In this document: one piece after another, positions 27,161 to 36,893 of the stretch | Layout: the number at the start of each line of letters is the position of its first letter | How positions within the stretch are numbered: position 1 is the stretch's first letter | Source: an uncultured Oscillibacter sp. | GTDB taxonomy: Bacteria; Bacillota; Clostridia; Oscillospirales; Oscillospiraceae | Reading direction: 5' to 3' | Assembly (NCBI GenBank): GCA_934574045.1 | Contig: CAKTMK010000008.1 | Location: forward strand, 1 to 64,000 | DNA length: 64,000 nucleotides | Made by a program: the position numbers and the translations under genes | Notes under the pieces: generated by a model | The model's input: only the letters and a program-made list of their open reading frames with translations | What the model was told of the DNA's origin: nothing | The model's database searches: none

Positions 27161-28222
27161 TCACGAGGCGAGAAGCCACGACCCGTCCGTTCCCTCCGGA
27201 CTGGCCAGCACCGGCACAAGCTCCGTATCCTTGCCGGCGGCAGTCACAGCCGCCTGAAGATGCTCCACCGCCGAGGCGTTGTCCACGGCCGCGTAGATCC
27301 GGTCCGCCAGCGGGGCGATCTCCGCCAGCGACTGGCCGGAAACGCCGGTAGAGTCGCCGGAGAGCAGGAGATCGGCGGGGAGCAGGACGGACAGCTTCAC
27401 GTCATACTCCGCCAGCGCCGCCTGCATCTGCTTCAAAAACGAGGTGATCTCGTCCGTCAGGCTGTCAGGCAGAGCCGCTGCCGCCGCGCCGTAGTCGATC
27501 TTGTTCAGCTTTCCCTCCGTGGGATAGCTCACATCCGTCAGCAGGATCTCGTCAAAGCCCATGGCGGCGCAGCCGGACGCAAGGTCGATCAGGTACTGCC
27601 GCGCGGCGGGCTTGGCCGGGTCCAGCCAGCGGTCGCCGTTCCTGTCGTAAAAGACATACCCGCCGGTATTTTTCAGCCCCATGCTCTCCAGCTCCGCGCT
27701 GGCAGCGATGGGGTCCCGGAAGCAGGCGATCTCGGCCACGGCATAAACGCCGTCCGCCTTGAGCATGTCGCCCACAGCGGCGCCGGCGCCCTCCACCGTT
27801 TTCAGCGCCCCCGGCAGAATGGCCTGGCTGTCCAGATACACCGAGCCGTCCGGAGCCTTGACGGTATAGACCGCCGCATTGCAGCCGCTGTGTCCATCAC
27901 TGGCCTGCGCCCACGCTTCCGCCCAGTCCGTCAGCGGGCCGACCGGGAGCCGCACCGCGCGGACGTCCGTGCGCTCCGGCTCCTGTATGGTCAGGTTCGC
28001 GTCCGGCGGCTCCTCCTCCGACCCGGCGGCAGAGCCTGCGCTCTGGCCCGAGGACCACGGCAGCTCCAGCCGGGGGCGGCCAGAATCGTCGTAGACCACA
28101 TATTTTTGCAGACGGATCACCGCCGCCGCGCCCACGATGACCAGCACCAGCAAAACCGCCAGCGCGATCTTTCCCCGGGCGCTTTTTCCCCGGTAACTGC
28201 TGTAACCTCTGGGACCTGCCAT
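27161..28222 (-). CDS. Membrane-anchored putative glycoside hydrolase
   Basis: A 353-residue protein. One N-terminal membrane segment (about residues 18-37, IALAVLLVLVIVGAAAVIRL) and a Ser/Glu-rich linker lead to an extracytoplasmic domain (about 85-353). Its patterns match TIM-barrel glycosidase-like proteins of the DUF4015/GHL10 kind: VYTVKAPDGSVYLDS, VAEIACFRDP, GYVFYDRNGDRWLDP, GFDEILLTDVSYPTEGK with candidate acidic residues. The family call is inference from that pattern. It is the last gene of the minus-strand run after rpiB (23 bp gap). Substrate is unknown; a cell-wall polysaccharide role is possible. Confidence 0.6.
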   Translation of the reverse strand: MAGPRGYSSYRGKSARGKIALAVLLVLVIVGAAAVIRLQKYVVYDDSGRPRLELPWSSGQSAGSAAGSEEEPPDANLTIQEPERTDVRAVRLPVGPLTDWAEAWAQASDGHSGCNAAVYTVKAPDGSVYLDSQAILPGALKTVEGAGAAVGDMLKADGVYAVAEIACFRDPIAASAELESMGLKNTGGYVFYDRNGDRWLDPAKPAARQYLIDLASGCAAMGFDEILLTDVSYPTEGKLNKIDYGAAAAALPDSLTDEITSFLKQMQAALAEYDVKLSVLLPADLLLSGDSTGVSGQSLAEIAPLADRIYAAVDNASAVEHLQAAVTAAGKDTELVPVLASPEGTDGSWLLAS

Positions 28223-28245
28223 AGCGTTCCTCCGTTTTCTGGGGA

Positions 28246-28683
28246 TCAGCCCTCGATGGCGTCCATCAGCGCCACGCGGCGGGCGTGGCGTCCGCCCTCA
28301 AAGTCGGTGCGCAGGAAGACCTTCACCATCTCCAGCGCCAGCTTCGGGCCGGTAAAGCCCGCGCCGATGGCCATCATGTTGGCGTTGTTGTGCTGGCGGC
28401 AGAGCTGCGCCTCCAGCGTGTCGGCGCAGTGGGCGCAGCGGATGCCCCGCACCTTGTTGGCCGCAATGGAAATGCCGATGCCGGTGGTGCAGATCACGAC
28501 GCCCCGCTCGCACTCGCCGGAGGCCACGGCCCGGGCCGCCGCCTCGCCGAACACGGGGTAGTCGCAGCTCTCCGTGGAAAAACAGCCGCAGTCCTTGACC
28601 TCAAAGCCGTCCTCCTCCAGCTGGCGTCTGATCTTCTCCTTGAGTTCAAAGCCGCCGTGGTCGCAGCCCAATGCGATCTTCAT
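28246..28683 (-). CDS. rpiB: Ribose-5-phosphate isomerase B
   Basis: A 145-residue RpiB/LacA/LacB-family isomerase interconverting ribose 5-phosphate and ribulose 5-phosphate. Signature residues are the N-terminal GCDHGGFELK, CTTGIGISIAANKVRGIRCA (catalytic Cys and anion loop), and HNNANMMAIGAG. GGGAGGG precedes the ATG. It sits between hisK and the glycosidase-like gene. RpiB rather than LacA/B is preferred from the motif pattern and the absence of galactose genes. Confidence 0.92.
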   Translation of the reverse strand: MKIALGCDHGGFELKEKIRRQLEEDGFEVKDCGCFSTESCDYPVFGEAAARAVASGECERGVVICTTGIGISIAANKVRGIRCAHCADTLEAQLCRQHNNANMMAIGAGFTGPKLALEMVKVFLRTDFEGGRHARRVALMDAIEG

Positions 28684-28783
28684 AGCAAAGCCCTCCCGTT
28701 TTCTGGTATTGCCGCGGCGTCCGTCCCGCGGCCGGTACGCTCATCTTACGCCCTCCGGGCCGGAATTGCAAGAGCGCGGCCCG

Positions 28784-29593
28784 TTAAAGCGCGTGCCAGA
28801 CCGGCTCCTGCCGCTCAAAGGTGCAGAAGCGGGGGAAGCCGCATGCCCGCAGGAGGGCCTGTCCCTCCCGGATGCCCCTGCCCACGTCCTCCGGGCGGTG
28901 GGCGTCGCTTCCCAGCGTGACGATCTCGCCGCCAAGCTCCCGGTACAGCCGCAGCCACCGCTCACCCGGCAGAGGCTGGGCGCCCCGGTTGGTATTGACC
29001 TCGATGCCGCAGCCGTTTCCGATCAGCGTGCGCAGGATCTCCTCGATCTGCGCGCCGTAGCGGTCCATGCTGATGTGAAAGCCCCGCTTCTCGTTCATAT
29101 ACCGCAGCGGCAGGGTCAGATGCCCCAGCACGTTGAACTTCCCCCAGCGGGCCATCTTCAAAAGGCCCTCCAGATAGTCCTCCACCTCGGCGTAGCAGGT
29201 CTGCTCGTCCGGCTCCCGCAGCCAGCCCATGTCCTTCATCCCGAAGCGGGCGGAGAGCATATGGACCGAGCCGATGACGAAATCGTGGTCCGGGCGGCCC
29301 TCCAGCAGACGCTCCGTCCCCGGGATATCCACCGGCGCATCCCCCAGTTCCAGACCCAGCCGGAGCTTTACCGGCCCGTCCCACCGGGAAACGGCGTCCT
29401 GAAACTCCGCCGTCTGGCCTGCCCAGTCAAAGCTGGCGCGCAGGGTGGTGGAGCGCAGTTCCACCGGCTCGAAATGGTCCGTGAAGCAGATCTCGTCCAG
29501 CCCCGCCGCCGCGGCGGCGCGGGCCATGTCCAGCATGGAGGCGCGCCCGTCGGCGGAGAAGCGGGAGTGGGTATGATAATCAGCCAGATACAT
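28784..29593 (-). CDS. hisK: PHP-domain histidinol-phosphatase family protein
   Basis: A 269-residue PHP phosphoesterase of the HisJ/HisK family, which hydrolyses histidinol phosphate in histidine synthesis. The metal-binding DYHTHSRFSADG opens the protein, followed by EICFTDHFEP, the histidine-rich region VIGSVHML, and TLGSDAHRPEDVG near the end. ATG at 29593 follows GTGAGG; a GTG four codons earlier overlaps the dnaJ stop. No other his gene is near, so the substrate could be another phosphate ester. It is likely co-transcribed with dnaJ. Confidence 0.82.
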   Translation of the reverse strand: MYLADYHTHSRFSADGRASMLDMARAAAAAGLDEICFTDHFEPVELRSTTLRASFDWAGQTAEFQDAVSRWDGPVKLRLGLELGDAPVDIPGTERLLEGRPDHDFVIGSVHMLSARFGMKDMGWLREPDEQTCYAEVEDYLEGLLKMARWGKFNVLGHLTLPLRYMNEKRGFHISMDRYGAQIEEILRTLIGNGCGIEVNTNRGAQPLPGERWLRLYRELGGEIVTLGSDAHRPEDVGRGIREGQALLRACGFPRFCTFERQEPVWHAL

Positions 29594-29601
29594 GGCGTTC
29601 C

Positions 29602-30738
29602 TCACTTTTTGAACTTCTTGAAAAAGCGCCTGCGGTCCTCATAGTTGTTGTCGCCCACGGAGTCCGCGAATTTCATGAGCGCTTCCTTCTGCGCCTTGGT
29701 CAGGTTGCGGGGCGTCTCGATGTAGACGGTCACGTACTGATCGCCCCGGCCCCGGCCGTTGAGCAGGGGGATACCCTTGCCCTTCAGGCGGAAGGTGGTG
29801 CCGGTCTGAGTGCCCTCCGGCAGGGTGTATTTCACCTTGCCGTCGATGGTGGGGATCTCCAGCTCCGCGCCGAGGACCGCCTGCGCAAACGTAATGGGCG
29901 CCTCGCACAGAACGCTGTTGCCCTCCCGGCGGAACAGCTCGTGGGGCTTGACGGTGATGGTGATGAGCAGGTCGCCCGCCGGGCCGCCGTTCCGGCCCGC
30001 GTGGCCCTGCCCGCGGATGGAGATGGTCTGCCCATCGTCGATGCCGGCGGGGATCTTCGCCTCAATGGTGTGGCGGCGGCGGATCATGCCGGTGCCGTAG
30101 CAGTCCTTGCAGGGCTTGTTGATGATGCGGCCCTTGCCGCCGCAGCGCTGGCACGGGCCGGTGGACGCAAACACACCCAGCGGCGTCTGCCTGCGGGTCT
30201 GGACGGTGCCGCTGCCGTGGCACTCCGGGCAGGTTTCCGGCGAGCTGCCCGGCTCGCAGCCGCTGCCCTTGCAGGTCTCGCAGGCCACGTACCGGTCCAC
30301 CGTCACCGCCTTTTCGCAGCCGAAGGCCGCCTCCTCAAAGGTGATGGCCAGAGACTGGCGGATACTCTCGCCCCGCTGGGGCGCGTTGGGGTTGGAGCGG
30401 CGCTGTGCGCCGCCGAAGCCGCCGCCGAAAAAGCTGCCGAAGATGTCGCCCAGATCGCCGAAGTCAAAGCCCGCGCCGCCGTATCCGCCGCCCGCGCCGA
30501 AGTTGGGGTCCACGCCCGCGTGGCCGTACTGATCGTAGCGCGCCTTCTTATCCTTGTCGGACAGGACCTCGTACGCCTCGTTGATCTCCTTGAAGCGGGC
30601 CTCCGCCGCCTTGTCCCCCGGATTCAGATCCGGGTGGTTGGCCTTTGCCAGCTTGCGGTACGCCTTTTTGATCTCGTCCTCCGTGGCGCTCCGGGAAACG
30701 CCCAGCACTTCGTAGTAATCGCGTTTCTGTTCTGCCAT
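29602..30738 (-). CDS. dnaJ: Chaperone DnaJ (type I)
   Basis: A 378-residue full-length DnaJ. The J domain (residues 5-70) has the HPD motif in [11 protein letters not shown] Gly/Phe-rich region follows, with GGFGGAQRR. The zinc domain has four CxxCxGxG repeats ([32 protein letters not shown]), and the C-terminal substrate-binding domains are intact. It stimulates DnaK ATPase and hands over unfolded clients. ATG at 30738 has no strong Shine-Dalgarno sequence. The 156-bp gap from dnaK holds a hairpin (30852-30882), so dnaJ output may be lower than dnaK. Confidence 0.97.
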   Translation of the reverse strand: MAEQKRDYYEVLGVSRSATEDEIKKAYRKLAKANHPDLNPGDKAAEARFKEINEAYEVLSDKDKKARYDQYGHAGVDPNFGAGGGYGGAGFDFGDLGDIFGSFFGGGFGGAQRRSNPNAPQRGESIRQSLAITFEEAAFGCEKAVTVDRYVACETCKGSGCEPGSSPETCPECHGSGTVQTRRQTPLGVFASTGPCQRCGGKGRIINKPCKDCYGTGMIRRRHTIEAKIPAGIDDGQTISIRGQGHAGRNGGPAGDLLITITVKPHELFRREGNSVLCEAPITFAQAVLGAELEIPTIDGKVKYTLPEGTQTGTTFRLKGKGIPLLNGRGRGDQYVTVYIETPRNLTKAQKEALMKFADSVGDNNYEDRRRFFKKFKK

Positions 30739-30851
30739 ATTGCTGTGCAGGGTCTGCCCCGCGCCCCCCGCCGCAGCGGGAGGGAGCAGTCCTGCTCCTC
30801 CTCTCCGTCCGGCAGCGGGCCGTCTGGCCGCGGACCGGGCAAATACAGGGT

Positions 30852-30882
30852 ATGCGGAGCCGCCGATCCGGCAGCTCCGCAT
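30852..30882 (-). terminator. Hairpin between dnaK and dnaJ
   Basis: ATGCGGAGC / GCTCCGCAT (30852-30860 with 30874-30882) and a 13-nt GC-rich loop, directly after the dnaK stop and without a T tract. It could be an attenuator or an mRNA processing/stability element. Confidence 0.45.
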
Positions 30883-30894
30883 TCCGTATGATCG

Positions 30895-32760
30895 TTACTT
30901 GTTGCCGTTCTTCTTGTCGTCGTCGTCAACGACCTTGTAATCCGCGTCGTAATACTGGCCCTGCTGGCCGCCGGCGTTCCCGCCGGGCTGGCCGCCCATG
31001 TCGGGGCCGGGCTGACCCTGCTGGGGGCCGGCCTGCTGATAGAGCTTTTCGCTCACGGCGTAAAACGCCTGCGTCAGCTCCTCGGTGGCGGACTTGATGG
31101 CCGCGGTGTCGGTTCCCTTCAGGACCTCCTTGAGCTTGTCGATGCCAGCCTGAACCTTGGCCTTGTCGTCCGCGGGGATCTTGTCGCCCATCTCGCCCAG
31201 CGTCTTTTCGGACTGATAGACCATCTGGTCGGCCTGATTGCGGATCTCGACCTCTTCCTTGAGCTTGGCGTCCTGCGCGGCGTACTGCTCCGCTTCCTTC
31301 ACGGCGCGGTCGATGTCGTCCTTGCTCATGTTGGTGGAGGAGGTGATGGTGATGTGCTGCTCCTTACCGGTGCCAAGATCCTTGGCGGAGACGTTCACGA
31401 TGCCGTTGGCGTCGATATCGAACGTGACCTCGATCTGAGGCACGCCGCGGCGGGCCGGGGCGATGCCGTCCAGATGGAAGCGGCCCAGAGACTTGTTGGC
31501 CGCGGCCATCTCGCGCTCGCCCTGCAGGACGTTGACCTCAACGGAGGTCTGGTTGTCCGCGGCGGTGGAGAACACCTGGCTCTTCTTGACGGGGATGGTG
31601 GTGTTGCGGTCGATCAGCTTGGTGAACACGCCGCCCATCGTCTCGATGCCAAGGCTCAGGGGCGTCACGTCCAGCAGCAGCAGTCCCTTCACGTCGCCGG
31701 TCAGCACGCCGGCCTGAAGCGCCGCGCCCATGGCCACGCACTCGTCGGGGTTGATGCCCTTGAACGGCTCGCTGCCGGTAAAGTTCTTCACGGCCTCCTG
31801 CACGGCGGGGATACGGCTGGAGCCGCCCACCAGCAGGACCTTGGACAGGTCGCTGGGCTGCAGGCCTGCGTCGGACATGGCCTGACGCACGGGGCCCATG
31901 GTGGCGTCCACCAGATGGCTGGTCAGCTCGTTGAACTTGGCGCGGGTCAGCGTCACGTCCAGATGCTTGGGGCCGTTGGCGTCGGCGGTGATATAGGGCA
32001 GGTTGATGTTGGAGGAGGTCACGCCGGACAGCTCGATCTTGGCCTTTTCGGCGGCTTCCTTCAGCCGCTGCATGGCCACCTTGTCGCCGGTCAGGTCCAC
32101 GCCGTCGGTCCGCTGGAACTCGCTGGCCAGATACTTCATGATGCACTCATCGAAATCGTCGCCGCCCAGACGGTTGTTGCCCGCGGTGGCCAGCACCTCG
32201 ATCACGCCGTCGTCGATCTCCAGAATGGAGACGTCGAACGTGCCGCCGCCCAGATCGTAGACCATGATCTTCTGGGCCTGCTCCTTATCCACGCCGTAGG
32301 CCAGCGCGGCGGCGGTCGGCTCGTTGATGATGCGCTTCACGTCCAGACCGGCGATCTTGCCGGCGTCCTTGGTGGCCTGACGCTGAGAGTCGGTGAAGTA
32401 AGCGGGAACGGTGATGACCGCCTCGGTGACGGGCTGGCCCAGATAGGCCTCCGCATCCGCCTTCAGCTTCTGAAGGATCATGGCGGAGATCTCCTGCGGC
32501 GTGTAGGACTTGCCGTCGATGGTCACCTTATGGTCGGTGCCCATCTCACGCTTGATGGAGGAGATGGTCCGGTCAGGGTTCGTGATGGCCTGACGCTTTG
32601 CCACCTGACCGACCATGCGCTCGCCGGTCTTGGAGAACGCCACGACGGACGGGGTCGTGCGGTTGCCCTCGGCGTTGGCGATGACGACGGCCTCGCCGCC
32701 CTCCATGACCGCCACGCAGGAGTTTGTCGTACCCAGATCAATACCGATTACTTTAGACAT
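30895..32760 (-). CDS. dnaK: Chaperone DnaK (Hsp70)
   Basis: A 621-residue Hsp70. The nucleotide-binding domain starts [14 protein letters not shown] and contains [23 protein letters not shown] and [10 protein letters not shown]. The linker is followed by the substrate domain ([17 protein letters not shown]), and the tail is Gly/Gln-rich, ending in an acidic/lysine stretch. AGGAGG lies before the ATG. It is the third gene of the CIRCE-controlled hrcA-grpE-dnaK run. It lacks the 24-residue insert of Gram-negative DnaKs, as usual for Firmicutes. Confidence 0.98.
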   Translation of the reverse strand: MSKVIGIDLGTTNSCVAVMEGGEAVVIANAEGNRTTPSVVAFSKTGERMVGQVAKRQAITNPDRTISSIKREMGTDHKVTIDGKSYTPQEISAMILQKLKADAEAYLGQPVTEAVITVPAYFTDSQRQATKDAGKIAGLDVKRIINEPTAAALAYGVDKEQAQKIMVYDLGGGTFDVSILEIDDGVIEVLATAGNNRLGGDDFDECIMKYLASEFQRTDGVDLTGDKVAMQRLKEAAEKAKIELSGVTSSNINLPYITADANGPKHLDVTLTRAKFNELTSHLVDATMGPVRQAMSDAGLQPSDLSKVLLVGGSSRIPAVQEAVKNFTGSEPFKGINPDECVAMGAALQAGVLTGDVKGLLLLDVTPLSLGIETMGGVFTKLIDRNTTIPVKKSQVFSTAADNQTSVEVNVLQGEREMAAANKSLGRFHLDGIAPARRGVPQIEVTFDIDANGIVNVSAKDLGTGKEQHITITSSTNMSKDDIDRAVKEAEQYAAQDAKLKEEVEIRNQADQMVYQSEKTLGEMGDKIPADDKAKVQAGIDKLKEVLKGTDTAAIKSATEELTQAFYAVSEKLYQQAGPQQGQPGPDMGGQPGGNAGGQQGQYYDADYKVVDDDDKKNGNK

Positions 32761-32806
32761 AATGAAAACCTCCTATTAGAAACAAATCATTTTGTTTTGA
32801 ACCAAT

Positions 32807-33412
32807 TCAGTTGGCCACGCGGACCGTTGCGAAGCGGAGGACTTTGTCGCCCAGCATGAACCCCGCCTGAAACACGTCCGCCACCACATTCTCGCCAAGG
32901 CTCTCGTCCTCGATGTGCATGACGGCGTTGTGCCGGTTGGGGTCAAAGGGCTGGCCCAGCGCCTCCATCTCGGTGACGCCCAGCTTCTTCAGGATCTCCT
33001 TGTACTGGTTGAAGATCAGCTCCAGCCCCTTTTTGTGGGGGGAATCCTCGCCGCCCTCGGTCTTCATGGCGCGCTCCAGATTGTCGTAGACCGCCAGAAA
33101 GGGGAGAATGGTGTCCGCCTTGGCGTCCTGATAGACGGTTTCCTTTTCCCGGGTGGTCCGCTTGCGGTAGTTGTCGTACTCGGCGGTGAGCCGGGTGAAC
33201 TGATCCGTCACCGCCGCAAGCTGCTTGGCGGCCAGTTCTGCGGCCTCCATCTGTTCCCGGGTCAGGGTATAGGTTTTTTCCTTCTTCTTGGACTCCTTCG
33301 GCTCCTTTTTGGACTTCTCGTCCTTTTTCGGCTCCGCCTGCCGGGCCTCCGGCTGCTTTTCGGGCTGCGCCGTTTCCTCCGGCGCGCCCTGCTCTTTCTT
33401 TTCTTCGCTCAC
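32807..33412 (-). CDS. grpE: Nucleotide exchange factor GrpE
   Basis: A 201-residue GrpE. The first 70 residues are highly charged (Glu/Lys-rich, disordered). The coiled-coil dimerisation region follows (about 75-120, with QFTRLTAEYDNYRKRT). The C-terminal beta domain contains GQPFDPNRHNAVMHIED and ends GDKVLRFATVRVAN. It exchanges ADP on DnaK. Its ATG overlaps the hrcA stop by 4 bp (ATGA). Confidence 0.95.
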   Translation of the reverse strand: MSEEKKEQGAPEETAQPEKQPEARQAEPKKDEKSKKEPKESKKKEKTYTLTREQMEAAELAAKQLAAVTDQFTRLTAEYDNYRKRTTREKETVYQDAKADTILPFLAVYDNLERAMKTEGGEDSPHKKGLELIFNQYKEILKKLGVTEMEALGQPFDPNRHNAVMHIEDESLGENVVADVFQAGFMLGDKVLRFATVRVAN

Positions 33413-34461
33413 GTTGTCGGTTCCTCCTTTTTAGAAGGCAGATCCTTCTTTCCAAACATCCGCGACATTCCCTCCGCAAAATAGCTCAGGCGTGCGGTAA
33501 CGGCTGCGTAATCCATCCGCGTCGGGCCGACCACGCCGATCAGCCCCCGCATATCGTCTCCGATATCATAGCTGGCGACCACCACGCTGGTGTCCACCAG
33601 GGCTTTGCTCACATTTTCCGGCCCAATCAGGATCTTCATGGGCGCGTTTTCATCCGGCGCGGGAAGCTCCGCCTGCTCGTCGCTGAGATAGCTGATAAGC
33701 TCGTGGGCCTTTCCGGCGTCCTGAAATTCCGGCAGCTTCAAAAGGCGGCTGGCGCCCACGGTCTGCACCTCCCGCCGTCCGGCCTCGTCCAGCGTGTCCG
33801 CCGCGTAGGTCACAATCTGACTGAGCAGCAGGAACTGCTCCGGCGGAAGCTGATCCGTCATGTGCAGGAGCCGCTGGCTCATCTCGTCGGCGGAGCAGTT
33901 GATGAAGTGGGCGTTGAGCAGGTTGGCCAGCGCCGGGGCCTGATCGGCGCTCAGCGCCATCTGGAGTCGCAGGAGCTGGCTCTTTACCCGGTTGTCGCCC
34001 ATCAGCAGGACGACGATGAAGCTCTTTTCATCCACCGGCAGCAGCTCGAAGTGCCGGGCGAAAAAGGTCTTGCGGCCCGTGGCGGCGGTGTAAACGGGAT
34101 AGCCCGCCAGCGCGCTGACGGCCTTGCCCGCCTGCGCCATCACCCGGTCCAGCTCCTCCATCTTCAGCGTCAGCGCGGCGTTGAGCTTCTCCGTCTCCGC
34201 CACGCTGAGCTTCTGGCGCTCCATCAGCTCGTTGACGTACAGCCGGTAGCCCTTGGGGGAGGGGATGCGTCCGGCGGAGGTGTGGGGCTGCTCCAGATAG
34301 CCCTGCTCCACCAGATCCGCAAGCTCGTTGCGGATGGTGGCCGAGCTGATCCGCCCGCCCATCTGGGCGGCGATGGCCTTTGAGCCGACCGGCTCCGCGG
34401 TGGAGACGTAATCCTCCACCACCGCCTTTAGTATCTGCTTTTTTCGGTCTGTCAGTTCCAT
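33409..34461 (-). CDS. hrcA: Heat-inducible repressor HrcA
   Basis: A 350-residue HrcA. The N-terminal winged helix (residues 1-75) reads LTDRKKQILKAVVEDYVSTA, then SSATIRNELADLVEQGYLEQPHTSAGR. The GAF-like and dimerisation domains follow, with a C-terminal GLIGVVGPTRMDYAAVTARL. It represses its own operon by binding CIRCE; the activity of HrcA usually depends on GroEL. It heads the operon hrcA-grpE-dnaK-dnaJ, and an intact CIRCE lies 34 bp upstream. Confidence 0.96.
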   Translation of the reverse strand: MELTDRKKQILKAVVEDYVSTAEPVGSKAIAAQMGGRISSATIRNELADLVEQGYLEQPHTSAGRIPSPKGYRLYVNELMERQKLSVAETEKLNAALTLKMEELDRVMAQAGKAVSALAGYPVYTAATGRKTFFARHFELLPVDEKSFIVVLLMGDNRVKSQLLRLQMALSADQAPALANLLNAHFINCSADEMSQRLLHMTDQLPPEQFLLLSQIVTYAADTLDEAGRREVQTVGASRLLKLPEFQDAGKAHELISYLSDEQAELPAPDENAPMKILIGPENVSKALVDTSVVVASYDIGDDMRGLIGVVGPTRMDYAAVTARLSYFAEGMSRMFGKKDLPSKKEEPTT

Positions 34462-34494
34462 ATTCCGCTCCTTACCAGAACGGCAAAATGAAGA

Positions 34495-34521
34495 TTAGCA
34501 CTCATTCTCCCCGAGTGCTAA
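34495..34521. promoter_or_regulatory. CIRCE operator
   Basis: TTAGCACTC-N9-GAGTGCTAA, a perfect match to the CIRCE inverted repeat. It lies just downstream of the -10 box and upstream of hrcA, so HrcA binding would block transcription initiation. Confidence 0.97.
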
Positions 34522-34525
34522 AGCG

Positions 34526-34554
34526 AGTTTACCACTCTGCAAAACGATTGTCAA
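34526..34554 (-). promoter_or_regulatory. Promoter of the hrcA-grpE-dnaK operon
   Basis: TTGACA (34549-34554) and TAAACT (34526-34531) on the minus strand with a 17-bp spacer, directly upstream of CIRCE. Confidence 0.9.
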
Positions 34555-34694
34555 TGGACGGATATAAACAAATTGTAAATAAACCGCCGCGCCCAGCGCG
34601 GGCCGCGCGAAACGGGGCGGAACCGCCCGGTTTCCGGAGGTTTCCGCCGGTCAAAACCGGCCGATCTCCCCGCAAAACCGGGGCAGAGGGCGCG

Positions 34695-34727
34695 AAACGG
34701 CCCGGATCGAACGATCCGGGCCGTTTT
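34695..34727 (-). terminator. Terminator of the rnf operon
   Basis: A 15-bp perfect stem, AAACGGCCCGGATCG / CGATCCGGGCCGTTT, 19 bp beyond the rnfB stop, with a TTT run closing the minus-strand stem. It insulates the rnf operon from the hrcA promoter. Confidence 0.82.
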
Positions 34728-34745
34728 CACAGCTTTTCGGGGGCT

Positions 34746-35645
34746 TTACGCGTTGGGCGCAGTCTGCGCGGCGGCAGCCTTCGCTTCCGCGGCGGCCTTG
34801 GCCTTCTCAGCCTGAGCCTTCTTGATCTCCTTGTACTTGGCCTTCTCCTCGGCGGTCGCCTTGGGCAGGATCGCGTCGCGGGGGCAGACCTTGGTGCAGA
34901 GCTTGCAGCCCACGCACTTGGAGTAGTCGATGACGGCCACGCCGTCCACCACGTGGATGGCGTCCTTCTTGCACTCCTTCTGGCACAGGCCGCAGCCGAT
35001 GCAGGAGCTGGCGCACACGTTCATGGCGGCCTTGCCCTTGTCCTTGTTGGCGCAGGCCACGTGGACCTTCTTGGACGCCGGGACGGAGACGATCAGCTTG
35101 CGGGGGCAGGCGGAGGCGCAGGCCATGCAGTTGGTGCACTTCTCGGGATCCACCACGGCGGCGCCGTTGGCGCCGATGGTCATGGCGCCGAACTTGCAGG
35201 CGTTCACGCAGGAGCCGAAGCCCAGGCAGCCGAACTCGCAGTCCAGCGGACCGGCGGCCACCTTGGTGGCGGAGATGCAGTCATGCACGCCGCGGTACTC
35301 ATAGCGCTTCTTGGCGTTGGTGCCGCCGTTGCAGCGGACGAACGCCACCTGACGCTCGCCGGAGGGAGCCTCCATGCCCATGATCTTGGCGATCTCCGCC
35401 GCGTTGGCGGGACCGGCGGGGGCGCAGGCGTTCACGGGAGCCTTGCCGGACAGAATGGCGGCGGCGCAGCCCGCGCAGCCGGGATAGCCGCAGCCGCCGC
35501 AGTTGGCGCCGGCCAGATGGCTGAGGATGGCCTCCTCGCGGGGGTCCTTTTTCACTTCAAAGATCTTGGATGCCACGGACAGGATCAGTCCGAACAGCGC
35601 GCCCAGCGCGCCCAGCACCACGATCGCAGCAATTACATTTCCCAT
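34746..35645 (-). CDS. rnfB: Rnf complex subunit RnfB (Fe-S)
   Basis: A 299-residue RnfB, the ferredoxin-facing Fe-S subunit of the ferredoxin:NAD+ oxidoreductase. An N-terminal membrane anchor (AAIVVLGALGALFGLILSVA) precedes the 4Fe-4S/Fe-S motif CGGCGYPGCAGC. Three or more ferredoxin-type cluster motifs follow (CEFGCLGFGSCVNAC, CTNCMACASACP, CIGCGLCQKEC, CVGCKLCTKVCP). The last 35 residues are a Lys/Ala-rich helix not needed for the fold. It is the last gene of rnfCDGEAB. Confidence 0.96.
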   Translation of the reverse strand: MGNVIAAIVVLGALGALFGLILSVASKIFEVKKDPREEAILSHLAGANCGGCGYPGCAGCAAAILSGKAPVNACAPAGPANAAEIAKIMGMEAPSGERQVAFVRCNGGTNAKKRYEYRGVHDCISATKVAAGPLDCEFGCLGFGSCVNACKFGAMTIGANGAAVVDPEKCTNCMACASACPRKLIVSVPASKKVHVACANKDKGKAAMNVCASSCIGCGLCQKECKKDAIHVVDGVAVIDYSKCVGCKLCTKVCPRDAILPKATAEEKAKYKEIKKAQAEKAKAAAEAKAAAAQTAPNA

Positions 35646-35657
35646 TTTCGCGCCTCC

Positions 35658-36245
35658 TTACCAGACCTGCAGGCCGGAGAAGCCCATGAATGCCAGAGCC
35701 ATCAGACCGGCGGTGACCAGAGCGATGGGGAAGCCGTCCCAGCACTTGGGATACTCGGCGAACACCAGCCGCTCACGAATGCTGGCAAACAGCACGATCG
35801 CCAGCAGGAAGCCCAGGCCGCCGGTGATGCCATAGACCACGGACTCGATAAAGTTGTAGTTGTTCTGCACGTTCAGCAGCACCACGCCCAGAACGGCGCA
35901 GTTGGTGGTGATAAGGGGCAGATACACGCCCAGCGCGGTGTACAGCGCGGGCATGGACTTTTGCAGGAACATCTCGATGAACTGCACCAGCGCGGCGATG
36001 ACCAGAATGAAGGCCACGGTCTGCATATAGTCCAGACCGAGAGGCCCGAGGATGAACTGATCCACCACATAGCACACGGCGGAGGCAAGGCCCATGACGA
36101 AGGTCACGGCGATGCCCATGCCGACGGCGGTGTCCACCTTCTTGGAAACGCCCAGGAACGGGCAGCATCCCAGGAACTGAGAGAAGATGAAGTTATTGAC
36201 GAGGATCGCGCCCAGCGTGATCGAAAGCAGCGTAAAGATCTCCAT
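35658..36245 (-). CDS. rnfA: Rnf complex subunit RnfA
   Basis: A 195-residue membrane protein with six helices. The N-terminal [20 protein letters not shown] holds the conserved Cys pair that coordinates the intramembrane Fe-S cluster with RnfE. Its ATG shares one base with the rnfE stop (TAATG). A GTG further upstream is ignored because it would overlap rnfE extensively. Confidence 0.96.
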   Translation of the reverse strand: MEIFTLLSITLGAILVNNFIFSQFLGCCPFLGVSKKVDTAVGMGIAVTFVMGLASAVCYVVDQFILGPLGLDYMQTVAFILVIAALVQFIEMFLQKSMPALYTALGVYLPLITTNCAVLGVVLLNVQNNYNFIESVVYGITGGLGFLLAIVLFASIRERLVFAEYPKCWDGFPIALVTAGLMALAFMGFSGLQVW

Positions 36246-36877
36246 TATTTGCTCTCCTCCTCTTTCTTGGGTCTGGCCAGCGCCCACTGCATGGCCGCGA
36301 TCAGGCAGGCCAGCACCATGAAGCCGCCCACAGGCAGAGTCAGCATGCCGATGCCGAACTCAGAGGGGAAGATCTGGATGCCCTCGCCGCCGTTGAGAAT
36401 GCCGCCGCCGAAAGCGCCCTTGCCGAGGAACTCACGGATGATGCACATGGCCAGCAGGACCAGCGTGTAGCCGATGCCCTGAAAGATGCCGTCGAACGCG
36501 GAGGCGACCACGCCGTTCTTGTAGGAGAACGCCTCAGCGCGGCCCAGAATGATGCAGTTGACCACGATCAGGGGAATGAACACGCCCAGAGACTCGGACA
36601 GGGTGGGAACGAACGCCTGAAGCAGCAGGTCCACGCAGGTCACGAAGCCGGCGATCACCACGATGAACATGGCGATACGGATCTTGTCGGGGATGATCTT
36701 CCGCATGGCGGAGATCAGGATGTTGGACAGGGTCAAAATGATCGTAACGGCGACGCCCATGCCCAGGCCGTTGAAGAAGGAGGTCGTGATGGCCATGGTG
36801 GAGCACATGCCCAGCACCTGCACCAGAACGGGGTTCTGGGTCAGCAGACCTTCCTTGAATTGCTTACCGATATTCAT
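36245..36877 (-). CDS. rnfE: Rnf complex subunit RnfE
   Basis: A 210-residue membrane protein homologous to RnfA. It starts with [20 protein letters not shown] and has the characteristic [16 protein letters not shown] loop. With RnfA it forms the half-channel that carries electrons across the membrane. It lies 16 bp after the rnfG stop, and its last base is shared with the rnfA ATG. Confidence 0.96.
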   Translation of the reverse strand: MNIGKQFKEGLLTQNPVLVQVLGMCSTMAITTSFFNGLGMGVAVTIILTLSNILISAMRKIIPDKIRIAMFIVVIAGFVTCVDLLLQAFVPTLSESLGVFIPLIVVNCIILGRAEAFSYKNGVVASAFDGIFQGIGYTLVLLAMCIIREFLGKGAFGGGILNGGEGIQIFPSEFGIGMLTLPVGGFMVLACLIAAMQWALARPKKEEESK

Positions 36878-36893
36878 GTTTCACGTCCTCCTC